Shown here in pieces: positions 37,334-45,819 of a DNA stretch of 64,000 nucleotides. Source of the stretch: Acanthopleuribacter pedis (lineage in GTDB: Bacteria > Acidobacteriota > Holophagae > Acanthopleuribacterales > Acanthopleuribacteraceae); the NCBI RefSeq assembly GCF_017377855.1, contig NZ_JAFREP010000026.1, positions 1 to 64,000 of the forward strand. The letters are read 5' to 3'. Numbering within the stretch: the first letter of the stretch is position 1; the number at the start of each line of letters is the position of its first letter. A program made the position numbers and the translations under genes. The notes under the pieces were generated by a model. That model searched no databases and was not told the origin of the DNA. It worked only from the letters and a program-made list of their open reading frames with translations.

Positions 37334-37981
37334 ATGGCTTTATCCCAACCTGGACCGTCTCACATGACCGCGGAACCCCACCAACCCTGGCTTGACTTGG
37401 AACACGACCTCGAGGTGTTGCTGGAACTGCTATGGGCGATTTTGGAAAAGCATCCGGCCGGCTTTAAGGAATATGATCTACTCAAACGCTTGGAGTTGGA
37501 AGGGTTGGTCTATTTCGAAGGTTCGCTGGACGATGAACTGGTATTGTTTCGGCAACATTTTCTTTTGTTCCATCTGTTGTACCTACTGCGGGATCGCTTG
37601 CGTCAAGACGGTGTGTCCGACCTGCATATTCATTGTTTGTCAATTCGCCTGATACCCCTTGTCACTATGTCGCGCGGGTCCCGCGCCGTCGCGCCGGAAG
37701 ACCCCCTGCGTACCTATTACCTGGACTGGGACCATTGCCGCGGCACCAACCGCCAAGATGTGATTGATATGATTCGCGGTTTTCATCAGCAGGTAGCCAC
37801 GCGTTCAAGTCGTGACGAGGCGCTGCGTGTTTTTGGGCTAACCCCCCATGCCGGACCAGGTGCCGTCAAACAACGCTTTCGCGAATTGGTCCGTACCCAC
37901 CATCCCGATTTTGGCGGAGATCGCGCCCGCTTTCATCAAGTCATGGTCGCCGCACGGGTGTTGTTACCTATCAAGCGCTGA
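37334..37981 (+). CDS. DnaJ-related protein with C-terminal J domain
   Basis: The 215-residue protein has an N-terminal DNAJ_related-type domain (HPAGFKEYDLLKRLELEG, VLFRQHFLLFHLLYLLRDRL, LHIHCLSIRLIPL) and a C-terminal J domain with ALRVFGLTP, KQRFRELVRTHHPDFGGD (HPD intact) and ARVLL. The same order is known from proteobacterial DnaJ-related proteins. It should stimulate a DnaK-type chaperone on an unknown client. A second possible start is ATG 37364; neither start has a clear ribosome-binding site. Confidence 0.8.
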   Translation: MALSQPGPSHMTAEPHQPWLDLEHDLEVLLELLWAILEKHPAGFKEYDLLKRLELEGLVYFEGSLDDELVLFRQHFLLFHLLYLLRDRLRQDGVSDLHIHCLSIRLIPLVTMSRGSRAVAPEDPLRTYYLDWDHCRGTNRQDVIDMIRGFHQQVATRSSRDEALRVFGLTPHAGPGAVKQRFRELVRTHHPDFGGDRARFHQVMVAARVLLPIKR

Positions 37982-38179
37982 GTATAAGTGTATTGAATGG
38001 TGATGTTTGAAGAAAAAGAGGAACCTTTTTGTAAGGATCCTGGACAGTCCGCTACTAGCAAGCTGTGCTCGTAGGCGAAAAAAAAATCACTTTTTTTGGC
38101 CCGCTTTAGAAAACGAACCACGCCTGGGTAATTGTGTCGGTCACACAACACCATTTTTTCGGAACTTCTGGGGGTATCT

Positions 38180-39388
38180 TTGAACCGCATCATTTTATGT
38201 CTGGTATGTCTACTGACCACCGTTTCTTTGTTTGGCATGGAGCCCGTGAAACGGATTGAAAACGGTACCAAGCCGAAAGGCAAGGTCAAAACGCTGAAAT
38301 TCACCGAGGAATTGCGCTTAACCGCCGACCAAGGCGACGAATATCTGTGGGTGGGTCCCACCGCCCGTGTCGAGCCGGATCACAACGGCATGATGTACGT
38401 GCTCGACACCCGCGAAAGACGTGTGCTTGAGTTTGACCAAAACGGCAAATTTACCAGGGTTGTCGGCAAACAAGGCCCCGGCCCCGGCGAATTCCAAATG
38501 CCGCAGGCCCTGCAAATTTTCCCAGACGGCACTGCCATGGTTCACGAACTTGTCGGACCCATGGTGACCGTCAACTATTATGACAAAGGCATGGTTTTCA
38601 AAGACCGCACCCAAACGCAAACACTGACGGGCCTGTTGGAAGGCGTGGTATACGCACCGGATAAATCAAAAAAGTTCGCCAACAAGGTGAACGTGGATAT
38701 GCAGAAACAGACCATGGTTGTTTTCAATGGGCTGATGGACGAGAAGTCCGAGCCTCTGATTCAAGTGGCGCAATACGAAATGATGGGTATTAACCCCGCT
38801 CGCATCGGCGAGGCCAACTACTGGGTTGAGTTCATGGCTGACCGCATCCGCATCGGTTTGCATGGGATTGCCGGTATTATGGCGTTCGACAGCGAAGGTC
38901 ATTTCTACAGCGCGCTAAACGGGCAGTACCAAATTACCCAATACGATGCCAAACAGAACAAAACCCTGGAAATCTCCCGCAAATACAAGCCGTTGCCGTT
39001 CACCGAGGAAGAAATCACCGCGGTGGCCGATCCCATTTACGAGATTTTGATGACCCAGTTGCCCCCGCAGCTTCAGGAAATCATTACCCCGGCGGTGATG
39101 CGACGTGCCGTTCAAAAAGCAGAGCCACCGCCCGTCAAGCCGCCGGTTAACGGCATTGTCGTGATGGAAGACGGCCACATTTTGGTGATCTTTGATTCCA
39201 ACTTGGTTACCGGCAAAGGGGTGGTTGATATCTTCAGCCCGCGCGGTGAGTATCTTGGCCAGGCCGAGCGTGATAATCGACCGTTCGCGCGTATGGTGTT
39301 CCGCAACGGCAAAGCGTACACCATGGAAACCGTTGATGGTGAAAACGAGTTGGTTCGCTACGACGTTAAGTTGGTTGACGCCAAGTAA
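38180..39388 (+). CDS. secreted 6-bladed beta-propeller protein, paralogue B
   Basis: The chosen start is TTG 38180, which gives a clean signal peptide (MNRIILCLVCLLTTVSLFG) with GGGGG a few bases upstream; an ATG at 38132 would add 16 residues before it. The 402-residue protein has propeller blades ARVEPDHNGMMYVLDTRERR, NGKFTRVVGKQGPGPGEFQ, FDSEGHFYSALNGQYQI and GIVVMEDGHILVIFDS, ending MVFRNGKAYTMETVDGENEL. It parallels paralogue A at 12436-13626 along its whole length. Both have LPP.LQEII followed by a VxRRA segment, an insertion specific to this pair. Function unknown. Confidence 0.75.
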   Translation: MNRIILCLVCLLTTVSLFGMEPVKRIENGTKPKGKVKTLKFTEELRLTADQGDEYLWVGPTARVEPDHNGMMYVLDTRERRVLEFDQNGKFTRVVGKQGPGPGEFQMPQALQIFPDGTAMVHELVGPMVTVNYYDKGMVFKDRTQTQTLTGLLEGVVYAPDKSKKFANKVNVDMQKQTMVVFNGLMDEKSEPLIQVAQYEMMGINPARIGEANYWVEFMADRIRIGLHGIAGIMAFDSEGHFYSALNGQYQITQYDAKQNKTLEISRKYKPLPFTEEEITAVADPIYEILMTQLPPQLQEIITPAVMRRAVQKAEPPPVKPPVNGIVVMEDGHILVIFDSNLVTGKGVVDIFSPRGEYLGQAERDNRPFARMVFRNGKAYTMETVDGENELVRYDVKLVDAK

Positions 39389-39416
39389 GTCGACCCATCC
39401 ATTTGATATAAAGGTG

Positions 39417-39444
39417 AAGCGGCGCTTCAGCGCCGCTTTTTTTA
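39417..39444 (+). terminator. rho-independent terminator
   Basis: AAGCGGCGC-TTCA-GCGCCGCTT followed by a T-run ends the beta-propeller gene. It slightly overlaps the stop of the convergent small gene. Confidence 0.85.
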
Positions 39445-39723
39445 TTTCTTTTTGCGAACTTTCAGCGTGTAACCCCAGCCACTGCCTTGAATGCCTTTGG
39501 CGTCCAGCGAGGCCGCGTACTTGCACAGCGTTTTAAAAGCGGAGGCGACGGGTTTCATGACCTCGGGGGTAACCGCCTGGGAGGGTTCGATCAATTCGAT
39601 CTCGACCAATTTGTCGGCGGGGATTTTTTCCGGTTCTGGAAAGACCGGCGTCTCCTGGCCGGCTGCCGCCGGGGCCGCCGCTGCTTCGGCTTGTTCTTCG
39701 GGTTTTTTGGGCGTTTCGCTCAT
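39442..39723 (-). CDS. small Ala/Pro/Glu-rich protein
   Basis: This 93-residue protein has a disordered, acidic N-terminal half (EEQAEAAAAPAAAGQ) and a more ordered C-terminal part (VMKPVASAFKTLCKYAASLD) ending in a basic KVRKKK. AAGGGAG lies a few bases before the ATG, which supports it as a real gene. I do not recognise a family. Confidence 0.55.
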   Translation of the reverse strand: MSETPKKPEEQAEAAAAPAAAGQETPVFPEPEKIPADKLVEIELIEPSQAVTPEVMKPVASAFKTLCKYAASLDAKGIQGSGWGYTLKVRKKK

Positions 39724-39832
39724 GGATGTCTCCCTTGTTGTGTTTGGGTCGGTGACGCGACCGTCTTGGTATTAGTCGACGGCGGCGTGCCTGGGTTGCG
39801 GTTTTTCCCGCATGGCCTTGTTCATAGACCCC

Positions 39833-39901
39833 GGCCCGCCTTTCTCACCAGATGGTCGGTTGCGAACGAATCGCCGCGAATTCTGGTGAGATAGGCGGGC
39901 C
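39833..39901. repeat. 69-bp palindromic repeat element (family B)
   Basis: GGCCCGCCTTTCTCACCAGA at the left pairs with the complement of GGCCCGCCTATCTCACCAGA at the right (19 of 20). The core has CGAATCGCCGCGAA. The tips CTCACCAG and the ATTCG-CGCGA core relate it to the copies at 15764 and 21051. It sits between two minus-strand genes. Confidence 0.7.
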
Positions 39902-39943
39902 GACCCATGGATTTTACCCGAGCGCGAGGGGAAAGTAACCCCT

Positions 39944-40612
39944 CTACCACGGCTGTTTGGGGCGGTCTTTGCCGAATCGGGTCAGAATCGATTCAAAGGC
40001 TAGGTTTACCTGCGCCTTTTGAATGTAAATAATGAACTCGGTGGCCGTGCTTGAGACCTCCAACACATTAATGCCCTGCATCGCCACCATTTGTAACATG
40101 GCGTGCAACACGCCCGGCACTTCCAGGAACTTTTCGTTGAACTTCACCCCGACCGAAGCCAGTTGGTGGTGGACGTGTTTGAGCGAATCGCGCATGGTTT
40201 CTTGGGCGATGGGGAAGTGGTCTTTTTCCAAAATGCTGGTGATCTCGCTGATGCCTTCCGTGATCGTCATAAACCCACCGCGCTGCCGCACCGTGTTGTA
40301 GACCTCGTTAAGGTCGCGGTGTGCCTGATTGGATTTGGCCACCGTAAAAGAAACCAAATCCGTATGGATGTTAATTTTGTCGATATAGAAATCGGCGAGG
40401 GGCGAGGCGACCACCGTTTGTTTGCGGCGTTTAATGCGCGACAGGTTCATTTGGATGGCGGAAACCTGAACCTCTTTGAGGGTGCGTGCCTCAATGAGCG
40501 GCTGGAGGTAACGGGCCAGTTGGCTGAGGTTCAAAAGATCCTTGTGCAGCCCGAAAGCCAAGAAATCGTTGGTTTGTAGGAGCTCTTCGATGGCGTCGGC
40601 GATGCGAATCAT
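39944..40612 (-). CDS. ACT-domain protein divergent from the lysW operon
   Basis: The 222-residue protein has an N-terminal helical region (about 1-75) and a C-terminal ACT-like domain (about 160-212: VPGVLHAMLQMVAMQGINVL, STATEFIIYI). ACT domains usually bind amino acids. The gene is divergent from lysW with 168 bp between starts, so it could sense lysine or arginine and control the operon. I see no classic helix-turn-helix, so this role is inference. A second ACT-like stretch may lie at about 85-150 (LVSFTVAKSNQAHRDLNEVY). Confidence 0.6.
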   Translation of the reverse strand: MIRIADAIEELLQTNDFLAFGLHKDLLNLSQLARYLQPLIEARTLKEVQVSAIQMNLSRIKRRKQTVVASPLADFYIDKINIHTDLVSFTVAKSNQAHRDLNEVYNTVRQRGGFMTITEGISEITSILEKDHFPIAQETMRDSLKHVHHQLASVGVKFNEKFLEVPGVLHAMLQMVAMQGINVLEVSSTATEFIIYIQKAQVNLAFESILTRFGKDRPKQPW

Positions 40613-40780
40613 GGGGTCCCCGCTTGTAATTAAATCGAGAAAATTTATATTTTAAACATTTGTGTTTGAATTTTGACTTTTTTCTATAAAAAATTCCCTT
40701 CGCCAATCCGCGTTGTTATCTTCCCGCTTATGCCGAACGGGGCTGACCCTTTCGGCCACAATGGATTGAGAGGTGATCCC
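40613..40780 (+). promoter_or_regulatory. AT-rich divergent promoter region of the lysW operon
   Basis: The 168-bp gap between the ACT-domain gene and lysW is clearly AT-richer than its surroundings. TATAAA near 40686 could be a -10 box for lysW, but no convincing -35 box is visible at 17 bp. Confidence 0.4.
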
Positions 40781-40963
40781 ATGACGACGACCGTGACCGT
40801 GGTTGAGTGTGTGGTTTGTGGTGCAGATGTTGAACTCGACGGTACCACCCTGCAAGGTGAGTTGATTGATTGTGACGATTGCGGCTGTGAATTGGAAGTT
40901 GCATCGGTTGCGCCTTTTACCCTGCGCGAAGCGCCGCAGGAAGCCGAGGACTGGGGCCAGTAA
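40781..40963 (+). CDS. lysW: amino-group carrier protein LysW with C-terminal Gln
   Basis: This 60-residue carrier has CVVCGADVEL and CDDCGCELEV (two zinc-binding Cys pairs) and an acidic tail, matching LysW. In Thermus and Sulfolobus, LysX joins the alpha-amino group of aminoadipate or glutamate to the gamma-carboxyl of LysW's C-terminal Glu (EDWGE), and later enzymes process the bound substrate. Here the last codon is CAG, so the protein ends EAEDWGQ and has no free gamma-carboxyl. AGGTGAT precedes the ATG. It is first in the operon, 36 bp before lysX. The Gln could be a real feature needing deamidation, or a sequence error; see findings. Confidence 0.93.
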   Translation: MTTTVTVVECVVCGADVELDGTTLQGELIDCDDCGCELEVASVAPFTLREAPQEAEDWGQ

Positions 40964-40999
40964 ATCGGCGCCCAAAGATTGTGAAGCGTGGAGTGAACG

Positions 41000-41866
41000 A
41001 TGCGTGTTGGTTTGTTACATTCAGTGATTCGAAAAGAAGAAAAGGCCCTGGTACAGGCGTTTGAGGCCCTGTCCGACGTGTCTTTGAGCTTGATTGATGA
41101 TCGCCGTTTGGTGTACCAGCCGCAACGAAAACCGATGGAGGTCGACGTTGTGTTGGCCCGGAGCCTGAGTCACTCACGCAACCTCAACGCCGTGCGTTTG
41201 TTTGAATCGGCCGGCGTGCCCTGTGTCAATACCGCCGAGGTCATCGACCTATGCGGCGACAAGTTGCGAACCTCGTTGGCTTTGGCCGCTTCAGGTGTGC
41301 CCCAACCCGAATTACGGGTGGCTTTTACCGAGGAAACCGCACTCCAGGCGATTGAAGCATTGGGTTATCCCGCCGTGCTAAAGCCCATTTCCGGTTCCTG
41401 GGGCCGGCTGATTGCCAAGGTGAACGACCGCGAGGCGGCCGAGGCGATTTTAGAGCACAAGGCGACCCTTGGCTCCTACCAGCACAGCATTTTTTACGTG
41501 CAGGAATACATTGAAAAACAAGGCCGTGACATTCGCGCCTTTGTGGTCGGCGATCGCTGTATCGCCGCCATTTACCGCACCAGTTCCCACTGGAAAACCA
41601 ACACCGCGCTGGGGGCCGTCGCCTCCAATTGTCCCGTCACCCCCGAGCTGGAAACCCTTTGTTTACAAGCCGCGCGGGCCGTGGGCGGCGAAATCATCGC
41701 CGTTGACTTATTTGAAAGTGACCGCGGTTTGTTGGTCAACGAGATTAACGACACCATGGAATTCAAAAACAGCATTGCCACCACCGGCGTGAACATCCCC
41801 GAAATCATCGCCGCCTATACCCTCGAACGCGCCCGCCAGGGTGCCGCGGAGGTGGCCCATGTCTGA
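41000..41866 (+). CDS. lysX: LysW-aminoadipate/glutamate ligase LysX/ArgX
   Basis: This 288-residue ATP-grasp ligase would attach an amino acid to the C-terminus of LysW. Family features are [67 protein letters not shown] and [21 protein letters not shown] cannot tell from sequence whether glutamate (arginine route) or aminoadipate (lysine route) is the substrate. The stop overlaps the lysY start by eight bases. Confidence 0.9.
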   Translation: MRVGLLHSVIRKEEKALVQAFEALSDVSLSLIDDRRLVYQPQRKPMEVDVVLARSLSHSRNLNAVRLFESAGVPCVNTAEVIDLCGDKLRTSLALAASGVPQPELRVAFTEETALQAIEALGYPAVLKPISGSWGRLIAKVNDREAAEAILEHKATLGSYQHSIFYVQEYIEKQGRDIRAFVVGDRCIAAIYRTSSHWKTNTALGAVASNCPVTPELETLCLQAARAVGGEIIAVDLFESDRGLLVNEINDTMEFKNSIATTGVNIPEIIAAYTLERARQGAAEVAHV

Positions 41867-42905
41867 CGTTCGCGTCGCCATTGTCGGCGGCTCCGGTTAT
41901 ACCGGCGGCGAATTGGTCCGCCTGCTCCTGTTCCACCCCCATGTGCAGATCACCCAAATTACCAGCGAACGTTTTGCCGGTAAATTGGTTGCCAAAGCAC
42001 ACCCCAACCTTCGCGGGGTTACCAAGTTGAAGTTCACCTCGGTGGCGCAACTGGACGCCTGCGATGTGCTGTTTCTCTGTCTCCCCCACGGGGAAGCGGC
42101 AAAAAATTGGGATCGTTACGCCGGGCTCGCCCCACGTGTGATCGATCTTAGCGCTGATTTCCGGCTTCGCGACGAAGCCGCCTATCGCTTCTACTACCAC
42201 AACAACCATCCGCGGCCTGATTTGCTAGCCGACTTCGTCTACGGCATCCCCGAGCTGCACCGCGAAGCCCTTCGCGATGCACGCCGTGTCGCTTGTGCCG
42301 GCTGCAATGCCACCGCCACCATTCTCGGTTTATTCCCCCTTTACCGAGCCGGTGTGGTTCTCCCCCAAAACACGGTTGTTGAAGTGAAAGTCGGTTCGAG
42401 CGAAGCCGGTAATCGCGCCAATGAGGGCTCGCATCACCCGGAACGTGCCGGGTGCTTGCGTTCCTTTAGCCCCACCGGCCACCGCCACGTCGCCGAAATT
42501 AATCGCGAGCTGAGTGTCGCCGACAAGGCGTCCGTCCACTTCTCCGCGACCGCGATTGACATGGTGCGCGGCGCCATGGCCACCTCCCATGTGTTTCTCA
42601 ATCAATCCCTTACCGAAAAAGATATTTGGAAAATTTACCGCGACGCCTACGGCAATGAACCTTTCGTGCGCATTGTCAAGGAACGCGACGGTTTGTACCG
42701 CTTCCCCGAACCCAAGCTCCTTGCCGGGACCAATTACTGCGATGTCGGTTTTGAAAAAGACCCGTCGTCGGATCGGGTGGTGGTGATCAGCGCCATTGAT
42801 AACCTCATGAAAGGTTCGGCCGGCCAAGCCGTGCAGGCGCTCAATATTATGATGGGTTTCGAGGAAACGACCGCGCTGGCGTTCCCCGGCCTGCATCCCG
42901 TGTAG
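41859..42905 (+). CDS. lysY: LysW-bound acyl-phosphate reductase LysY/ArgC
   Basis: The 348-residue protein is in the ArgC/LysY family, which reduces the carrier-bound gamma/delta-acyl phosphate to the semialdehyde with NADPH. It has [14 protein letters not shown] (nucleotide binding), [11 protein letters not shown], the catalytic Cys in [11 protein letters not shown] (about 148), and [23 protein letters not shown] 41859 overlaps lysX, so translation is coupled. In this gene order I assign it as LysY-type rather than free-acetylglutamate ArgC. Confidence 0.9.
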   Translation: MSDVRVAIVGGSGYTGGELVRLLLFHPHVQITQITSERFAGKLVAKAHPNLRGVTKLKFTSVAQLDACDVLFLCLPHGEAAKNWDRYAGLAPRVIDLSADFRLRDEAAYRFYYHNNHPRPDLLADFVYGIPELHREALRDARRVACAGCNATATILGLFPLYRAGVVLPQNTVVEVKVGSSEAGNRANEGSHHPERAGCLRSFSPTGHRHVAEINRELSVADKASVHFSATAIDMVRGAMATSHVFLNQSLTEKDIWKIYRDAYGNEPFVRIVKERDGLYRFPEPKLLAGTNYCDVGFEKDPSSDRVVVISAIDNLMKGSAGQAVQALNIMMGFEETTALAFPGLHPV

Positions 42906-42914
42906 GAGCGCGTC

Positions 42915-43544
42915 ATGTGTCGCATTTTTGCTCGTCGAAGCAGCACCCCTTTTTCCATTGAAGAACAGCTCGCGCCTTTTGCCGCCATGGCCAAGGCCAG
43001 CAAGGAATTTCAGGGCCACGGCTGGGGCATGGCCTGGCTGGAAAACGGCCAATGGCGCTTCTACCGCCACATCGAGCCCATTTGGGAACACGATGTGACC
43101 GGTTTCGGCAAAACCACCTGTCTGATGATTCACGCGCGCAGCGCCTTTCGCAACGAGGGCATTTTTCTTGAGAACAATATGCCCTTCAGCGACGGCGAAA
43201 AGGTGTTCATTTTTAACGGTGAACTCCACGGTGTACGAATCAAATCAGAGGGACGCATCGGCGCCGAAAAGATTTTTAATTTCATCCGGCGTTTTGACCG
43301 CGGCGATACCGACGCCGCCCTGCGCAAGGCAACCGACATCATTCGACGCCGCAGCGACTACGTGCGCGGCATGAACATCATTGTTTGTGACGGCCGCCGT
43401 TTCTACGTAACCAACGATTTTGGTGAAGATCCGCGTTACTTCACCTTGTACCGCCGCGAAGACGCCGACGGCGTTACCTTCTGCTCCCAACCCTTGGATG
43501 GGAAGTGGTTCCCCCTCGGCAACGGCGTCCAGTGGGCGGCATAA
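42915..43544 (+). CDS. class II glutamine amidotransferase-like Ntn hydrolase
   Basis: The 209-residue protein starts MCRIFARRS, so Met removal exposes a Cys nucleophile as in class II amidotransferases. GHGWGMAW (34-41), HARSAF (73-78) and FIFNGELHG (98-106) give the usual glutamine-site and oxyanion residues. There is no synthase domain, so it resembles stand-alone members such as YafJ or EgtC, which cleave gamma-glutamyl amide bonds. It lies 9 bp after lysY and directly abuts lysZ, so it is in the operon. Its role there is not one I know; deamidation of LysW's C-terminal Gln, or release of product from LysW, would suit its chemistry. Confidence 0.85.
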   Translation: MCRIFARRSSTPFSIEEQLAPFAAMAKASKEFQGHGWGMAWLENGQWRFYRHIEPIWEHDVTGFGKTTCLMIHARSAFRNEGIFLENNMPFSDGEKVFIFNGELHGVRIKSEGRIGAEKIFNFIRRFDRGDTDAALRKATDIIRRRSDYVRGMNIIVCDGRRFYVTNDFGEDPRYFTLYRREDADGVTFCSQPLDGKWFPLGNGVQWAA

Positions 43545-43568
43545 ATGACGCATCGTGAAGAGGTTCCT

Positions 43569-44393
43569 GTGACGAACACCGGATTAACCATCATCAAAGT
43601 GGGCGGCGGCGCCGCGATTAACCTGCAGGGCGTGGCCGAGGATTTGGCCCAAATCGACGGCCCCAAAATCGTGGTACTCGGCGCCAATGCCGTGCGCAAC
43701 CAACTGGCGCGTGAACTCGGCCGCGAGGTGCGCACCGTGACCTCGCTTTCCGGCCACACCTCCGTGTTCAGCGACGAACACATGATCGACCTGATTTTCA
43801 TGAGTTACGCCGGCCTACAAAACAAGAAAATGGTCTCCTGGTGCCGCCAAGCCGGCGTCAATGCCGTGGGTTTGACCGGTCTCGACGGTGGTTTAATCCA
43901 GGGCCGCCGTAACCGCGGCATTAAAACCCGCGTCGACGGCAAAAAAATGGTGTTGCGCGACCACTCCGGCAAACCCGTATCCGTCAATGACCAACTTCTG
44001 CGGACGCTATTGAAGGACGGTTACACACCCGTTCTGAGCATTCCCATCGCCGACGAAGACGGTCGCCCGCTCAACAGTGAAAACGACGACATCGTCGCCC
44101 TACTCCACCAAAGCCTCCAAGCCCAAAACGTTGTGCAACTCATTGAAGCGCCCGGCTTAATGGGCGACATGGATGATCCGGGGTCTCTGGTTTCCCGTTT
44201 AAGCGCCGAAGAATTGCGCCAATGGGAAACCCGTGTGGAAGGACGCATGCGCCGCAAGTTGACCGCCTTAAACCGTTTGTTCGAAAATGGCGCCACGCGG
44301 CTCGTGATTGCCGACGGGCGAGGGCCGCAACCAATCAGCCATGCACTAGCAGGCGAAGGGACGGTGATTGAATGTCAACCCCAACCATGTTAA
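43569..44393 (+). CDS. lysZ: LysW-bound glutamate/aminoadipate kinase LysZ/ArgB
   Basis: This protein of about 274 residues belongs to the amino acid kinase family. It phosphorylates the side-chain carboxyl of the LysW-bound substrate. Visible are TIIKVGGGAAINLQG, VVLGANAVRNQLARELG, GLTGLDGGLIQGRR and NSENDDIVALLHQ. GTG 43569 has GAGG five bases upstream; ATG 43545, directly after the amidotransferase stop, is an alternative. The 3' end overlaps lysJ by 22 bases. Confidence 0.88.
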   Translation: MTNTGLTIIKVGGGAAINLQGVAEDLAQIDGPKIVVLGANAVRNQLARELGREVRTVTSLSGHTSVFSDEHMIDLIFMSYAGLQNKKMVSWCRQAGVNAVGLTGLDGGLIQGRRNRGIKTRVDGKKMVLRDHSGKPVSVNDQLLRTLLKDGYTPVLSIPIADEDGRPLNSENDDIVALLHQSLQAQNVVQLIEAPGLMGDMDDPGSLVSRLSAEELRQWETRVEGRMRRKLTALNRLFENGATRLVIADGRGPQPISHALAGEGTVIECQPQPC

Positions 44394-45574
44394 CCCCTAT
44401 GGAATCAGCCGAAATCCAGCAGGCCTACACGGACCACGAACTGGATGTCTTCGGCAAGCGCGGTCTCGAAATCGTACGCGGCGAAGGCGCCTGGCTGTTC
44501 GATTCAGCGGGTAAACGCTTCTTGGACTGCATCGCCGGCATCGGCGTTTGTAACCTCGGCCACGCACATCCCGACGTGTTGGACGCGCTCCATGGACAAG
44601 CCGCCAAACTGATTAACTGCCCCGGCTTCTTTCACAACGATGCCAAGGCCGCCTTTCTCAAGGCCCTGGTTTCCGTGGCACCGGCCGGTTTGAACCGCGC
44701 ATTTTTGTGTAATTCCGGCACCGAATCGGTAGAAGGTGCGATTAAATTCGCGCGCATTAGCACCGGTCGACAAACCATCATTACCGCCAAGCGCGGCTTC
44801 CACGGCCGTACCTACGGTGCCATGAGCGCCACGCCCAACAAAAAATTGAGCGAGGGCTGCGGCGAGCTGGTTGCCGGCTTTCAACACGTGCGCTTTAACG
44901 ACATTGAAGCCCTACGGGCGGCGGTGAATGGCGAGACGGCCGCGCTGCTCCTGGAAGTGATTCAAGGCGAAGGCGGCGTTTATCCCGCCGATCCCGAATA
45001 CATCGCCGCCGCGCGTGCCTTGTGCGACGAACACGGTGCCTTGTTGATCGTCGACGAGGTCCAAACCGGCTTTTGCCGCACCGGGCGTTTCTTCGCCTGT
45101 GAACACTACGACCTAAAACCCGACATTCTCACCCTCGCCAAAGCCATTGCTTCAGGTTTGCCCATGGGCGCGATTTTGGTGGCCGACCATGTGGAAGTGC
45201 CCATCGGGCGCCACGGTTCTACCTTCGGCGGGAACCCCTTGGTTTGTGCCGTCGCCACGCGCGTGATTGAGGTGATGCAACGGGACAACCTCGCCCAAAG
45301 GGCGGAGGAACGCGGCCGCTATTTCCTCGAGGGTTTGCAGAAGCAAAGCCATCCCCAAATTCGCGCCTTCCGCCAACGCGGATTGATGATTGGGGTCGAA
45401 CTCAAAATTAAATCCAAGCCGATTCTTAAACGGCTGATGGCGCTGGGCGTGCTGGTGATGACCTCGGGGGCGACCACCTTGCGCTTCTTGCCGCCGCTCA
45501 CCATTGAACGCGACGAAATCGACATCGCCGTCGCGGCCTTCCATCAAGTCCTCAACGAGGAGGCTGATGCCTGA
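44372..45574 (+). CDS. lysJ: LysW-bound semialdehyde aminotransferase LysJ/ArgD
   Basis: The 400-residue PLP class III aminotransferase converts the carrier-bound semialdehyde to the amine. It shows GAWLFDSAGKRFLDCIAGIG, FLCNSGTESVEGAIKFAR, KRGFHGRTYGAMSAT, LIVDEVQTGFCRTGRFFA, LTLAKAIASGLPMGA (PLP lysine) and GRHGSTFGGNPLVCA. It is the last gene of the operon and overlaps lysZ. No LysK/ArgE-type hydrolase follows. ATG 44387 is a possible alternative start. Confidence 0.9.
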   Translation: MSTPTMLTPMESAEIQQAYTDHELDVFGKRGLEIVRGEGAWLFDSAGKRFLDCIAGIGVCNLGHAHPDVLDALHGQAAKLINCPGFFHNDAKAAFLKALVSVAPAGLNRAFLCNSGTESVEGAIKFARISTGRQTIITAKRGFHGRTYGAMSATPNKKLSEGCGELVAGFQHVRFNDIEALRAAVNGETAALLLEVIQGEGGVYPADPEYIAAARALCDEHGALLIVDEVQTGFCRTGRFFACEHYDLKPDILTLAKAIASGLPMGAILVADHVEVPIGRHGSTFGGNPLVCAVATRVIEVMQRDNLAQRAEERGRYFLEGLQKQSHPQIRAFRQRGLMIGVELKIKSKPILKRLMALGVLVMTSGATTLRFLPPLTIERDEIDIAVAAFHQVLNEEADA

Positions 45575-45584
45575 TTGTCCAAAG

Positions 45585-45643
45585 AAGTGGTTGCATCCAC
45601 GCATCAACCGTATTGCAGAACGGTTGTTGTGTAACCACTTTTT
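45585..45643 (+). terminator. nested hairpin after lysJ
   Basis: AAGTGGTT at 45585-45592 pairs with AACCACTT at 45633-45640, followed by TTT. An inner stem (CAACCGT/ACGGTTG) lies at 45605-45626. Confidence 0.55.
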
Positions 45644-45654
45644 CCTCTCCACGC

Positions 45655-45687
45655 GCCGGGGGCCCTTTGCCCCGGCTCCTTTTTTTC
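45655..45687 (+). terminator. second terminator after lysJ
   Basis: GCCGGGG at 45655-45661 pairs with CCCCGGC at 45670-45676, followed shortly by seven T residues. Confidence 0.75.
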
Positions 45688-45819
45688 GAGGTTTGATGGG
45701 GGGAGGGGTTTGTTCCCATTGCGGCCGGTGCCCTATTCCGGTTGTGCGCAAAACCCGACAACGATTCTTCCAAAGACGGTGGGTACCTCACTGTCGAACC
45801 CGTAAGGGTTTCTTCTTTT

